A stretch of DNA of 64,000 bases from Babylonia areolata (Eukaryota; Mollusca; Gastropoda; Neogastropoda; Buccinidae). Location: the NCBI RefSeq assembly GCF_041734735.1, contig NC_134882.1:24889777-24953776 (forward strand), in the 5' to 3' direction. The position numbers and the translations under genes are program-made. The stretch's first letter is position 1. Each line of letters starts with the position of its first letter. The notes under the pieces are model-generated. The model did not search any database, was not told the origin of the DNA, and worked only from the letters and a program-made list of their open reading frames with translations. Positions 23,902 through 34,448 of this stretch are shown piece by piece.

Positions 23902-24308
23902 GGAGGAAGGTGGCAGAATGGTTAAGACGCTCAGCTGCCAATACAGAGAGTCCGTGAGGGGGTGGGTTCGAATCCCGCTCTCGCCCTTTCTCCTAAGTTT
24001 GACTGGAAAATCAAACTGAGCGTCTAGTCTTTTGGATGAGACGATAAACCGAGGTCCCGTGTGCAGCACGCACTTGGCGCACTGAAAAAGAACCCATGGC
24101 AACGAGAGTGTTGTCCTCTGGCGAAATTACGTAAAATGAAATCCACTTTCATAGGTACACAAATATGTAAGCATGCACTCAAGGCCTGACTAAGCGCGTT
24201 GGGTTATGCTGCTGGTCAGGCATCTGCTCAACAGACGTGGTGTAGCGTGTATGGATTTGTCCGAACGCAGTGACGCCTCCTTGAGAAAGTGAAACTGAAA
24301 CTGAAACT
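23902..24308 (+). mobile_element. tRNA-derived SINE, copy 1
   Basis: The tRNA-like head carries a box A-like stretch (GGTGGCAGAATGGTTAAG) and box B (GGTTCGAATCCC). A conserved body follows (GCACTTGGCGCACTG, GCGTTGGGTTATGCTGC), ending in the repeat tail GAAACTGAAACTGAAACT. It is flanked by a 12-bp target duplication AAAGCAAACACA at 23890-23901 and 24309-24320. The same element recurs at 61884-62284. It is a pol III-type SINE that needs a LINE for movement. Confidence 0.9.
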
Positions 24309-24473
24309 AAAGCAAACACAATAAAAACTTAAAAATATGGATGATAAATAATTATTTCAGTTGGATAGTTTTTCACAAAATGAAATCAAATTTGAGAAAA
24401 TGCACTTCAAAATTAGTCAATTTTTTAGGCGTTCATAGGTTTCCCGGCATCGGCCATGGGGGCTGCCGCTACC

Positions 24474-25869
24474 TACGATATGTAATATAATTGCAACAGT
24501 TAAGTAACTGGAAATCCTGAATTTCCAACTATATAAAAATCATCTATAGAATCTGCTTCTAGAGTAAAGATTTTTTATGTCAAAATTCAAGAGAAAACTC
24601 AACGGACAGCTCCTGTGTCGGCACCACTTGGCAGTGCTTTTGGCACTTGTGATCAACAATGAAATACTTCGTTTAAACAAACTACAACACAACTATACAT
24701 GTATGATACGAATCAGATTGATAACAGAAATGCAAACATCTGCAAGACACGCTATAAAAATGTCTAGGTATTGTAAAAACGTATTCTGCTCGAATCGGCA
24801 CTGACGAATTCCAATGGCTTGAAGAAGAGATAGTTTTGTGGGGCCGAAATACTGTCAGACATTTCGTACTATCGCATGCCTGTAACTTAGGTGTACATGG
24901 AAAGCGATACACGAGAAGAAAGCTTAATCATTTACATTTTAATGCACAATCTAAATTCCACGGCAACTATATCGATTTATAGAAAACAAGGTATTTTATA
25001 TGTTTCAACTGAGTGGATTTCAAAGATCGCGCCAAAATTCATTCACATAAATATTAGTTTTTAAGAGTTATAGGCTACCTGGCCAAATGATATCATTACA
25101 GTTGAGCAGTATGATCTTTCTGAAGTCCAATAACATAAAAACTATAATCTCATCTATAAGGAAGTGTTTATAATTTAACAAATTGATGAAAATCATCATA
25201 TGGTTCCCTGTAAAGGGAGATAACTTGTGACCGATTTACAACTTCCTTGGTAACCTTCAGCAAGTCACAAAAGTCGTCTGCTAAGCTGGCCCAACAAAGA
25301 TTGTAGCCAACCCAGCTACATCCCCCCCTACTCTGTTACAACCAGCGTCCTCGCTGGCACTTTTCATGACTACATAAAAGGGGGCCTAAATCATGCACTA
25401 ATACACCCATTCAAACCAACGAACACACAAAACATTATCTTAAGTGCAAATCCCAAGACACTGAATTGCAAAAATTGGAAAAATGCAAAATCCGCTAATA
25501 TCTCAAACAATAATAAGTAACCCTCGAGGAACGTTATCTTGAGCGTGAACCTTCAGAGTCAGATTTTCACAGAATGTATAACCCACGTCAGGGCAAAACG
25601 GTTTGCCCATACTGAATTCTTAAAGGGGCATCATTTTAAATGTAGCCCTTAAAGTTCAGTATATACTTAAAATGCACACGACGATCCAGTGGATGGACTC
25701 TAGTCAAATGCTCTGTTGTATTGACAGTGTTCCCAATATAACAAAATAAGTCCCAACAATGTTAACTGTCTGAAATGTATATAGGCATGTTATACACTGA
25801 CTGTGGGAAAATAGTTATATAAACACATAATTCCTTTTCATCAGCTTTACATCCATATTGACTAGGGAG
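24474..25869 (-). repeat. LTR copy 2, inner segment
   Basis: Continues the LTR after the insertion. It matches about 16610-18069 with only a handful of differences and one length difference of about 60 bp. It stops at the scaffold gap, so its end and the element's target duplication cannot be read. Confidence 0.88.
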
Positions 25870-25969
25870 NNNNNNNNNNNNNNNNNNNNNNNNNNNNNNN
25901 NNNNNNNNNNNNNNNNNNNNNNNNNNNNNNNNNNNNNNNNNNNNNNNNNNNNNNNNNNNNNNNNNNNNN
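25870..25969. other. Scaffold gap (100 N)
   Basis: Exactly 100 N, the conventional placeholder for a gap of unknown size. It falls inside the second LTR. Sequence to the right does not continue the LTR. Confidence 0.98.
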
Positions 25970-27179
25970 GGTTTATTCGGGTTTTAAACGCGGGCGAGCC
26001 TCATCTGCTCTGAGCTCCCCATTTTTTAATTTTGAGCTTTGGGGGTTGGGGGGCAAATCTCGACCAGGTGTCATTTATGCAAGTTCACCCTTTTAACCCA
26101 AATCCAGTAAGTGACATACTTCAGACCAAGACCAATGGACAACTGAGAAAAGCCTCACGTCCCTACATTCCCCTTTCAAAAGACGCACGGAAATTTCCCA
26201 AACTTCGACAGGAGGGGCCAGGGAAAAAGCTGAATTTTCCCTTTCTTGTAAAAAACATTCAGCACCACTGATGTTTCACACTTGCTGAATTCCTAACTAT
26301 TGCCCCACGTGGAAAGGGTACATTTTGGGAACAATTTGTGAAAAAATGTTCATTTCCCCCCAGGTTTTGTTTTCTTATGCTTTAACTATTTAAAACGCAT
26401 AAAGATTTGTTTTTGGGATGGAACCTTGGTGTGAGGGTGGCTCCTCGTCCACTGTGTGCAACATCCCCTTAAGGTTTATACGTCATCATTAAAACACAGT
26501 CATGAAATTTGGAACAGCTCAATGTTTTAAAAAATACTTTTTTTTTTTTTTTCAAGTGTTTGCATATATACATTTATGTGGTGGTCCCTGAGTGTTTGAT
26601 GAATGTGCACTGATAATGATCTACAAATTTCTTTAACTAACCCCGAAATGGTTTACATTAAATTGTGAAGTTTTATGTAACAACATACTAAAACTTTTTT
26701 CATTTTTACTAATCTTTAATTTTTAATTTTTTCTTTACCATTTACCCACACCACACAACACAAAAAAAATCCATACTCGGCAACCTATGTACATGCTACA
26801 CAGTTTCAACAGACACTAACTCTGTGCATACACCTTTATATAAATATATAAGTTATTAAACACACACCACAGACGCGGGAAATTGTTTGGCGAGATGATC
26901 AAAACAAAAGGGAAGTACACTTTGTTCCCAGCTGCCCCCGAAGGGGTCACAATCCGCTCTCACAACTAAAAACCCCTTGTTTGTACAACAAAAAAATTAC
27001 TAAAATAATCTGACCTTCATTTCTAGATACAGCTGTCATCGCGGAAAAATTTTTGAATAAAAGACATAATTTGTGCTAAAAAATAATTTAAGCAAGCGTT
27101 ATTTTCCCCGTTACCATCAACATGCTGAAGAAAATTTGTTGGGTTTAAATCCAAACCCACAAAAATATAAAAAATATTT

Positions 27180-27330
27180 TTACCTGTAAGTGCGTTTTTC
27201 CATTTTCAAACATGAAGACACAGACGGCTTTCATCGCCCCGGGGGCAGCAGCGTTGGGGGGTCCGAAATGGGTCATTTGGGTTTTTCTTCCAAGCCGTTC
27301 GAGGGACTCTTTCTTTATAAAAAGCCATGA
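27180..27330 (-). other. Candidate first exon with TATA-like box (weak)
   Basis: On the minus strand TTTTTATAAAG (about 27311-27322) is followed some 40 bp later by an ATG opening MTHFGPPNAAAPGAMKAV and ending at CAG followed by GTAAAA, a usable donor. I recognise no protein family, and the sequence next to the gap may contain indel errors. Confidence 0.2.
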
Positions 27331-28289
27331 ATTGCACTTGAAAGGCTAGTTTAAACTTTCTTTTCATTTAATTGCTGTGATTTGAAACAGGTCGTAGTTA
27401 TAGGGTCCAAACATCATTCACATTTCGCTCGAATTTCAGATCTACTTTCTGTGAAAACCCCAACAAATTTCTAGCCAATCAAACTTAAAAAACCTGCTTG
27501 CCTGACTATTTTCAAAAATTTATCATGGCCAAACAATGCACGGAAACGATCGAGGACCACATGTTTTTTTCCCTCGCGGGAAAGCAGGCGGAGTCTGTCC
27601 CGCAGTAAAAATCGATGCACACCCTTTGGGTTTTTAAAAACCCCCCAAACGTTCCATTTTGACTCGAATGATAAAAAAAATACCACGGAAGATAGATGAA
27701 AAAATGAACTTTATTCCAGAAAGATTGGGCATTTAATTAAGTTTGGTAGTGAAAAAAGCGAGTTGAAAATGGTCAAATTATGGGTCTGGACTGGGTTAAC
27801 CACAGCCACAGGGGGCCGCGGACCGACCTACATATGTATGTGTAGAAAAAGTTTAGTGTCAGGTTAGGAGGGTTGTGGCATCCCCATGCCAATTACTCCC
27901 CCTGTTTACCCCTCCCCCATACTCTCCCCCCATCCCCACTCCTCCCCCACTTGAGACTGATGGTCACAGGAAGTCCCTTCCCTCTCCATCCCCACCCCTA
28001 CCCCTCTCTCCCAGCCTCTCCTCCCCTGCTAAGAAGCCCACATTCCTGCTCTGTTGTTAAACCACTTGCAGGCACCTCACAGTCATACACAGACCAGAAC
28101 AATTAGCTTCTCAAACACCATTTCAACTCCCTCCTCCCCACTCTCCTCATCCCTCCCCCCCACCCTTCCCTGCTGAAGTGTTTGTAGGATAAGGACAGTG
28201 TGTTGTGTGTTGCATCCTGGCCATCAGTCATCCTCTTCTGACTCAACCAGAGGTGTCTGTTCGCAACATTTTATACAATGGCATGTTTA

Positions 28290-28395
28290 TCAACCAATCA
28301 GGGTGGTGTGTCTCTAAATAGCAGACACAGACTAGAGTGTTGGGACCATTTGTCCATTGGGTTGTACCAGTTGGGAAAGCATGGATATAAAAAGC
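28290..28395 (+). promoter_or_regulatory. CCAAT-box and TATA-like cluster (candidate)
   Basis: ACCAATCAGG near 28296, an inverted CCAAT (CCATTGGG) near 28353 and GATATAAAAAGC near 28384 have promoter-like spacing on the plus strand. No open frame follows, so it may drive a non-coding transcript or be an old repeat promoter. Confidence 0.3.
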
Positions 28396-28792
28396 ATGCT
28401 CACCATCAACAACTCCAACGGACAAACTTTACTTAAGGGTGTAAGCGCCAATAGGTCGTTAAAACTCCAACAAAGCTACAACCTTTTCCTTGCTGTTACA
28501 AACTAAGGACCAGACTGAGAGACTGAGGCTCCACTTAAAAAGACATCTGTTGACCAGGAGGGCTGTGTGCTGCAAACTTCTAACTGCTAAGTTAGAAGGT
28601 GCTGCTAAGTGATGTTAATTAGAAGAAATAAACACCTCAATTCATCTTACTAATAGACCCTGCTGTGGGTACGAGGGAGAGAGCTGATTGTTGCACCTAT
28701 CCCTCTTGCCTGTTATCCTACCCCTCCCTCTACTCCTTTACCCCTAACCCCCACCCTTTTACATATATATACATGAATGATATATCATCATC

Positions 28793-30150
28793 ATGCCTGG
28801 CTTCGCTGACGAAGATCTAGGAAGTGCGTTGTCCACGTCTGATGCAGGCACGCTCATGGCTGACAAGGCAATGCGGGAAAAGCAGAGTCGGCCGCGCAGC
28901 GGATTGCAAGGGAAAGTCTGGTCTGGGTTCGCGGCTGCAGCGTCGTGGTTCTTCCTCCTTCTGCGTTTGTCTTCAAGGCTGGCCCTGCGGGTTGTTTTTG
29001 AAGGAGGAGACAGCTTGGGTGATGGTGCGTCGCCAGGTCTCTCGATCAGCGGCTACTGCGGACCACTGGCGATGGTCAATGTGACAGGCACCGAGAGCTT
29101 TCTTCAAGGAGTCTTTGTATCTCTTCTTGGGTGCTCCTCTGTCATGGTGGCCAGTGGACAGTTCGCCATACAGCACGATCTTGGGCAGGCGTGGTCCTCC
29201 ATCCTGGACACGTGCCCTGCCCAACGTAGCTGGGTCTTTAGCAGCACTGCCACGATGCTGATAGTCTTTTGCCTGCTCCAGGACCTTGACATTTGTGATG
29301 TAGTCACTCCAGTGGATGCTGAGATGGTGCGAAGGCAGCGCTGGTGGAAGCGATCAAGCAGTCGTATGTGGTGCCCGGTAGGTGACCCAGGTTTCGGAGC
29401 CATACAGCAGGGTGGCAGTACAACAGCTCTGTACACGCTGATCTTTGCGTCTTTCTTCAGGTGTTAGTTGTTCCACACTCTCTTGTACAGCCTGCCGAAT
29501 GCGCTGTTTGCCTTTGCAAGTCTGTTGTCGGATCTCCTTGTCGATCTTGGCGTCAGACGAGATGGTGCAGCCTAGGTTAGCTGAACTGGTGGACCCGACT
29601 TCAGCTCTGTCTCACCGATGTTGATGTGAGGAGCGTGGAATTCTTCCCGTGGGCAGGCTGGGTGGAGAACTTCCGTCTTTTTCAGACTGACTTCTAGCCG
29701 AAGAGCTGCGCAGCCTCTGCGAAGCAGGACGTTATACGCTGCAGGGCCGCTTCTGTATGGGCGACGAGGGCAGCATCGTCGGCCAAACAGAAGCTCTCTG
29801 ATGAGTTGCTCCAGTGTCTTTGGTGTGGGCCTGTAGCCGCCTCAGGTTGAATAGGCTGGCCATCAGTGCGGTATCTGATGAAGATACCGTCGTCGTCGCC
29901 AAGATCTTCAGTTGGCCTGTTGGAGCATCATGGCTGAAGAAGATCGTGAAGAGGGTCGGGCGCGAGGACACAACCTTGTTTCACTCCATTTCCAATTGGG
30001 GAAGGGCTCCGAAAGGTCGTTGCTGTGTCTGACCTGTCCACGCTGTTCCTCATGTAGTTGATGACCATGCTGAGGAATTTTAGGGGGGCATCCTAGACGT
30101 TTCATGATCTCCCACAGACCTTTTCTGCTCACGGTGTCGAAAGCTTCGAA
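28793..30150 (-). mobile_element. 5'-truncated LINE, same family as the one at 33615-39370
   Basis: Minus-strand RT remnant running to the 3' end. Blocks seen include SRKGLWEIMKRLGCP, LADDAALVAHTEAAL (the YADD-type catalytic block), YRAVVLP, QLRWAGHVSRMEDH, and a C-terminal stretch LPKIVLYGELSTGHHDRGAP, then KKRYKDSLKKALGACHID. The last is the conserved tail of this family and has a counterpart in the LINE at 33615 (RLFYGELQQGKRSHGG). Frames shift several times. The 5' truncation point near 30150 shows a ~40-bp direct duplication (GCTCACGGTGTCGAAAGC occurs twice). Confidence 0.82.
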
Positions 30151-30199
30151 TGTATATATATATGCTCACGGTGTCGAAAGCTTTCGAATGTAGTATATA

Positions 30200-30971
30200 T
30201 ATGTGTATATCTATTGTATATATTACCACCCCACCTCCCCACCCCTTTCCCCTGAGATTGTGTTGTGTTGGTGTCACTGGCAAGGATGGCAATAGTAATT
30301 TTGGGGTCGAAAGAGTGATGACGTTGCTGAACTTGATGTATGTATCTCGCACACAACGTGCGCACAGGAATGCACACACATGCATGCACACACATGCACG
30401 CACCACACTCATGCATCTAATTACACACCCACTCACACACACACGCATGCTGAGTGCATATAATGCACATACATACATGTATGCACACACCCACTCACAC
30501 ACAAGGATTCTTAATAATCATGTATATGTTCCTCAGTTTGGAGTTTTGTTCAATGGATGTGATTTTTTGGTAAAGAGGGAGGCCAATCCAGTTGTTGATT
30601 TGTGAAAGGATTGATGCATTAATTGATATTGTGTTTTGTTTTGTTGTTGTTGTTTTTCCCCAATGGCTGTGTGAATACTTTCTTTGAAAACTTTTAAAAA
30701 TTTAGATAGCCAGCTGAATCAAGATTTGTTTTTTGTTTTTGTTTTGTACCTTCAATTGTTTCAAAAAATATTGAAGGTGCAACATACTCAGATATTTGTA
30801 AAGGTGTGTGCAACACACACACAAAGGTGCCTGTGCGTGTGCATGCACACACATACATTCTCAACATGCATGCATGCACACACACATCCACACGTACGGA
30901 AAAGTTATTATATACATTGAACAGTCTTCTATGGTGAGTGCCTAACATCCATCATACTCATTCACTTTTGG

Positions 30972-31014
<43 letters not shown>

Positions 31015-31747
31015 TGTGTGTGTGTTGCAAATTGCGAGTTAGTATTGACTGATAATGATGTGTTTATTTAGTCTGATTCTAGTAAAGATGCGACTAGTTT
31101 GGTATGTCGGGAGAATAGAGATGTACCGACTATTAATTTTTTTGAAAACACCTTTGTTAAGTTTAAATGAAGAAGAAAAGAAAAAGAAAAATTCTATTAT
31201 ATCCCGATTTATTTGATTGAGCATGAAAAACGGGTACACATTGTTAAAGTTGCAAATCTGGATTTTTTTTAAATGTATTCATTTATTTATTTATTTATTA
31301 GTATGATGTTGTTGTTGTTGTTTGCGAGGTTTTTTTTCGCCCTCAAATAGCCAAATGATGACATACGTAACTAGTTATTTACATGATAATGACTTCCTTT
31401 TGTCCAGACTGCAGTCTTCCACTAACTTAGTCGTTTCATTGTTTTCATTTCATTTTGCTTATTTTTATTATTTTTTCTTCTTTTTTTCTTCTTTTTTTAA
31501 ATTAATTCTTGTGTAACTTTCCAATTCATATTTGAAAATGTGGAGCTGTCAGTTTTGTGTGCTTTTTTCTTTTTCTTTTTTTCCTTTTTTTTCTCTTTTT
31601 CTTGTCAGCCTGTTTCTTAACTTTTGCAGTGGGTTAGACGTTGAAGAGTACAGTATATGTTTGAATTATAAGATAACTATTAGTAGTTTATAGCTTTTTC
31701 AGATTTCAACTTAACCAATATGTTAATGGAGCGCAAAAAGGGGAAAA
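30200..31747. other. No recognised gene; CA/GT repeats
   Basis: CA-rich tracts at 30360-30500 and 30815-30895, (GT)n at 30973-31024, and T-rich sequence at 31430-31620. Open frames here are repeat translations. Confidence 0.55.
30973..31024. repeat. (GT)n microsatellite
   Basis: GT run of about 50 bp with one interruption. Confidence 0.92.
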
Positions 31748-32358
31748 CAAGAGAGGCAAGGCCTTCAAGACTCAATTGTGATACACTTAAAAAAAAAAAA
31801 ATTTAAAAAAAATCCAAGCTTTTTATGTATTGAGTATAATTTCAAAATGTAATGTTTAAGATGAGAAAGATCAGTTTAAAGCAAATTAAGTCCCCTAGCA
31901 TTAATTACAGAGTAATTTCCCTTTTTTACTATCTGCATCCAAAACGTTTGCAAAATAATAAAACTTCCATGCTAGCAAAAGAAGTTCTCGTTTGAACATA
32001 AAATGATAATAATGACTGCTCTTGTTGGTGGGTCAGAATATTCAGGTCAAAGTGCCAAGTTAAGAGAATACAAAAAATATAAATTTAACAGTAAATGCAG
32101 TTTGCATATAATTAGGCTTCATTTTTTTTTTTTTTTGTGCCCATCCCAGAGGTGCAATATTGTTTTTAAACAAGATGACTGGAAAGAACTGAATTTTTCC
32201 TATTTTTATGCCTAAATTGGTGTCAACTGACGAAGTATTTGCAGAGGAAATGTCAATGTTAATGTTTACCACGGACACAAAGACACACACAACACACACA
32301 CACACAGACAACCGAACACCGGGATAAACATAGACTCACTTTGTTTACACAAGTGAGT
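31748..32358 (+). mobile_element. GACTCAC element, copy 4 (complete)
   Basis: Best complete copy, about 610 bp. The left end is ACAAGAGAGGCAAGGCCTTC and the right end is CACAAGTGAGTC, which forms a hairpin with GACTCACTTTG just inside. The body has CCCATCCCAGAGGTGC and a CA microsatellite. It has no coding capacity. It directly precedes the start of the L1/Tx1-like LINE. Confidence 0.83.
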
Positions 32359-33614
32359 CAAAAAAGCATTAAATGGACAGCAGTATAACTATTGTGTCTG
32401 CTAACTGTCAGGGTAGGAATAATGTCGATAAAAGGACAGATGTTTTTCATTATCTCAGAAGTAAAAAGCATTCCATTTACTTTCTCCAAGACACACACAT
32501 TGAACATAGATCTGAGAAGTTTATATCTGGCAGAATGGGATATAAATGGGTTTTTTGGCATCTAACAATTCTAATCCGAGAGGGTGGCAATCCTACTAAA
32601 TAACAAACTTTGAATTTAAAATTAAAAATGTACACAGAGATGAAGGGGGTAACTTCATCATTGTCATACTTGAGATTAATAACAAGAATTTTGTACTATG
32701 CAAAATTTATGGTCCAGATAGAGATAGTCCAGAGTTTTTATCAAAAGATTACTAAGCACCTAGTAGATTTGAAAGAATCTTATGTAATTGTGGCAGGAGA
32801 TTTTAACCTTGTGCTACATCCTTCAAGAGATTATTACAATTATAAGCATGTTAATCTCAAAGCCAGAGAAGCAGTGGAAGAAATGATTAATGACCTTGAC
32901 CTCACTGACATTTGGAGGAATTTAAATCTAGACTGTAGGCATTTTTACCTGGCGTAGAACAAACCCTATTCAACAAAGTAGATTAGATTTTTTTTTTTAT
33001 CTCTGATTACATTGTATCATTAGTAGAAGACTCTGACATCCTGAGTGGATATAGATAAGATCATTCTATGATCCTCTTGAAATTAAAATTTGGCCCAGAA
33101 CCAACATGCAATACTTTTTGGAAAATGAATACATCCTTATTAAAAGATAAACAACATGTTGATGAAACTAATCAATTAATTGAGAGTTTAATAGAAGAAT
33201 GTGCTCTGTATCCGTATGATAGAAAATCGATTCCAGATATCCCAGGAGTGAGATCCAGTTTTTGATATCAGATGATGTATTTTAAGATTTCCTGTTAATG
33301 AAAATCAGGTCAAAAACAATTGCCTATGCATCAATGAAAAAAAAGAAAGCAAATCAGGAAGAACAGGAACTTGATGCAGATATATATATATTTTAGAGAA
33401 GAAGGAAATTAAAACACAGGAAGATTTTGAAAATCTTGACACTAAAAAAGAAGCTCTTAGAATCCTTCGTGAGAAAAGAGTGGAAAGAGTACTCCTTCGT
33501 TCAAAGGCAAGATGGATAGCCGAAGGAGAGCAGATATCAAAATACTTTTGTAATTTAGAGAAAAGACACTGTATTAGTAAATGTATGACCAGACTTATTG
33601 ATAAAGATGATTCA
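32359..33614 (+). mobile_element. L1/Tx1-like LINE, 5' portion (endonuclease)
   Basis: Begins near the ORF2 start MDSSITIVSANCQGRNNVDK, an APE-type endonuclease N-terminus, with FLQDTHIEH. It continues with the catalytic block VAGDFNLVLHPSRDYY near 32800 and DLDLTDIWR. Several frame changes are present. The ORF reaches RLIDKDDS at 33614, where another LINE is inserted. The reading resumes as YIITEPRDISNH at 39379. Confidence 0.85.
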
Positions 33615-34394
33615 GTTTATTGGTGGTGGTGTGTCCATCGAGATCGATGATGACCATCGTTGTCATCCAGCTGGGGGAGGGTGGTGTGGGGTGGGGGGGA
33701 GGATGCTCATGAATCTATCTGTGAATGCGCAGATGGCTGAATAGTCCAATCTACGCACCGAAATGTTCGCTGACAGTTGGGGCAGACAAAGAAAGGCATA
33801 TCATTGTCAGGAAGCTTGTTTGCCCCGTGACTTTCTGGCCTGCCTCTTCTGAACAGCTGCAGCAGTCCTGTTGGCCTCGCACAAATTGGCGCCTTGTGCA
33901 CAGCAGTGCGCCATTTGTCCCGGTCCACTGCAGATTCCTCCCAGGAGTCAGGGTTGATATCAAACGCTTTAAGAGAGACTTTCAGAGTATCTCTGAAGCG
34001 CTTCTTCTGACCTCCATGTGATCTCTTCCCTTGTTGCAGCTCGCCATAGAAGAGCCTTTTGGGCAGCCGATGGTCTGGCATGCGCGCCACGTGTCCAGCC
34101 CAGAAGCTGGGACTGCGTCAGGATGGTGAAGATGCTGGGAAGGGTGGCTTTTGCGAGCACCTCTGTTTCTGGGTCCTGTCTTGCCACTTGATGTTCAGTA
34201 GCTTCCTGAGGCATGTTGTGAGGAAGTGGTTCAGCTTCTTGGCATGTCGTTGGTACACTGTCCAAGTTTTGCAGGCGTACAGTAGTGTGGGGAGAACTAC
34301 TGCTCTGTAGACCTTTAGCTTGGTCTCAAGACTAATGCCTCTTCTGTTCCAGACATTTGCACTGAGGTCTGCCAAAAGTTGCGCTTGCTCTTGC
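33615..34394 (-). mobile_element. Minus-strand LINE, 3' part
   Basis: C-terminal end of the LINE at 35973-39370. It shows NVWNRRGISLETKLKVYRAV, YACKTWTVYQRHAKKLN and RLFYGELQQGKRSHGGQKKR, then a terminal zinc-finger-like CPNCQRTF. The 3' end on the minus strand is CACCACCAATAAAC, abutting the 8-bp target duplication ATGATTCA (33607-33614 and 39371-39378). Confidence 0.87.
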
Positions 34395-34448
34395 CAGGGG
34401 TGCAAGTGGAAAAAAGTGGCAAGACTGAAGTCTGGTCTAGGGGGGTCT

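Larger units (their letters stand above)
20420..24473. mobile_element. 4.05-kb DNA element with short inverted ends inside the LTR
   Basis: The left end GGTGGCGGCAG and right end CTGCCGCTACC are inverted repeats with one mismatch. The flank CGATATGTA occurs on both sides (20411-20419 and 24474-24482), giving a target duplication of 8-10 bp depending on where the end is set. GG-type ends and a long duplication suggest a Mutator/MULE- or Merlin-like transposon, which I cannot confirm. A related terminus (AGGTAGCGAGCAG on the minus strand) lies at about 21393-21405, so 20420-21405 may be a unit of its own. I recognise no transposase. A SINE and a CpG-rich block are inside. Confidence 0.6.
16128..25869 (-). 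mobile_element. Gag-only LTR retrotransposon, split by an insertion and cut by the gap
   Basis: Read on the minus strand the order is: 5' LTR (24474-25869 plus 19924-20419, split by a later 4-kb insertion), primer-binding site, gag, purine-rich tract, 3' LTR (16128 to about 18156). The internal region is only about 1.77 kb, so there is no room for protease, RT or integrase. This fits a non-autonomous class sometimes called TR-GAG, which depends on another element's enzymes. The Gag frame looks whole. The far end of the 5' LTR is lost in the scaffold gap. The age appears modest: the LTR copies are about 95-99% alike by eye, depending on the segment. Confidence 0.8.
25970..28789. other. Post-gap stretch, no firm gene
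   Basis: Rich in short homopolymers (GGGGG, CCCCC, TTTTT) and possibly of lower consensus quality next to the gap. It contains a C-rich tract at about 27895-28170 and a CCAAT/TATA-like arrangement at 28290-28395. Frames at 26032-26271 and 27471-27686 show no known domain. Confidence 0.4.

Noticed and set aside
23909-23985. tRNA gene (box A and box B present)
   Set aside because: It is the head of a ~400-bp SINE with tail and target duplication; the same head recurs at 61890.
27180-27270. Cu/Zn superoxide dismutase first exon (MKAVCV start)
   Set aside because: Only four or five residues resemble the family start; the following residues do not match.
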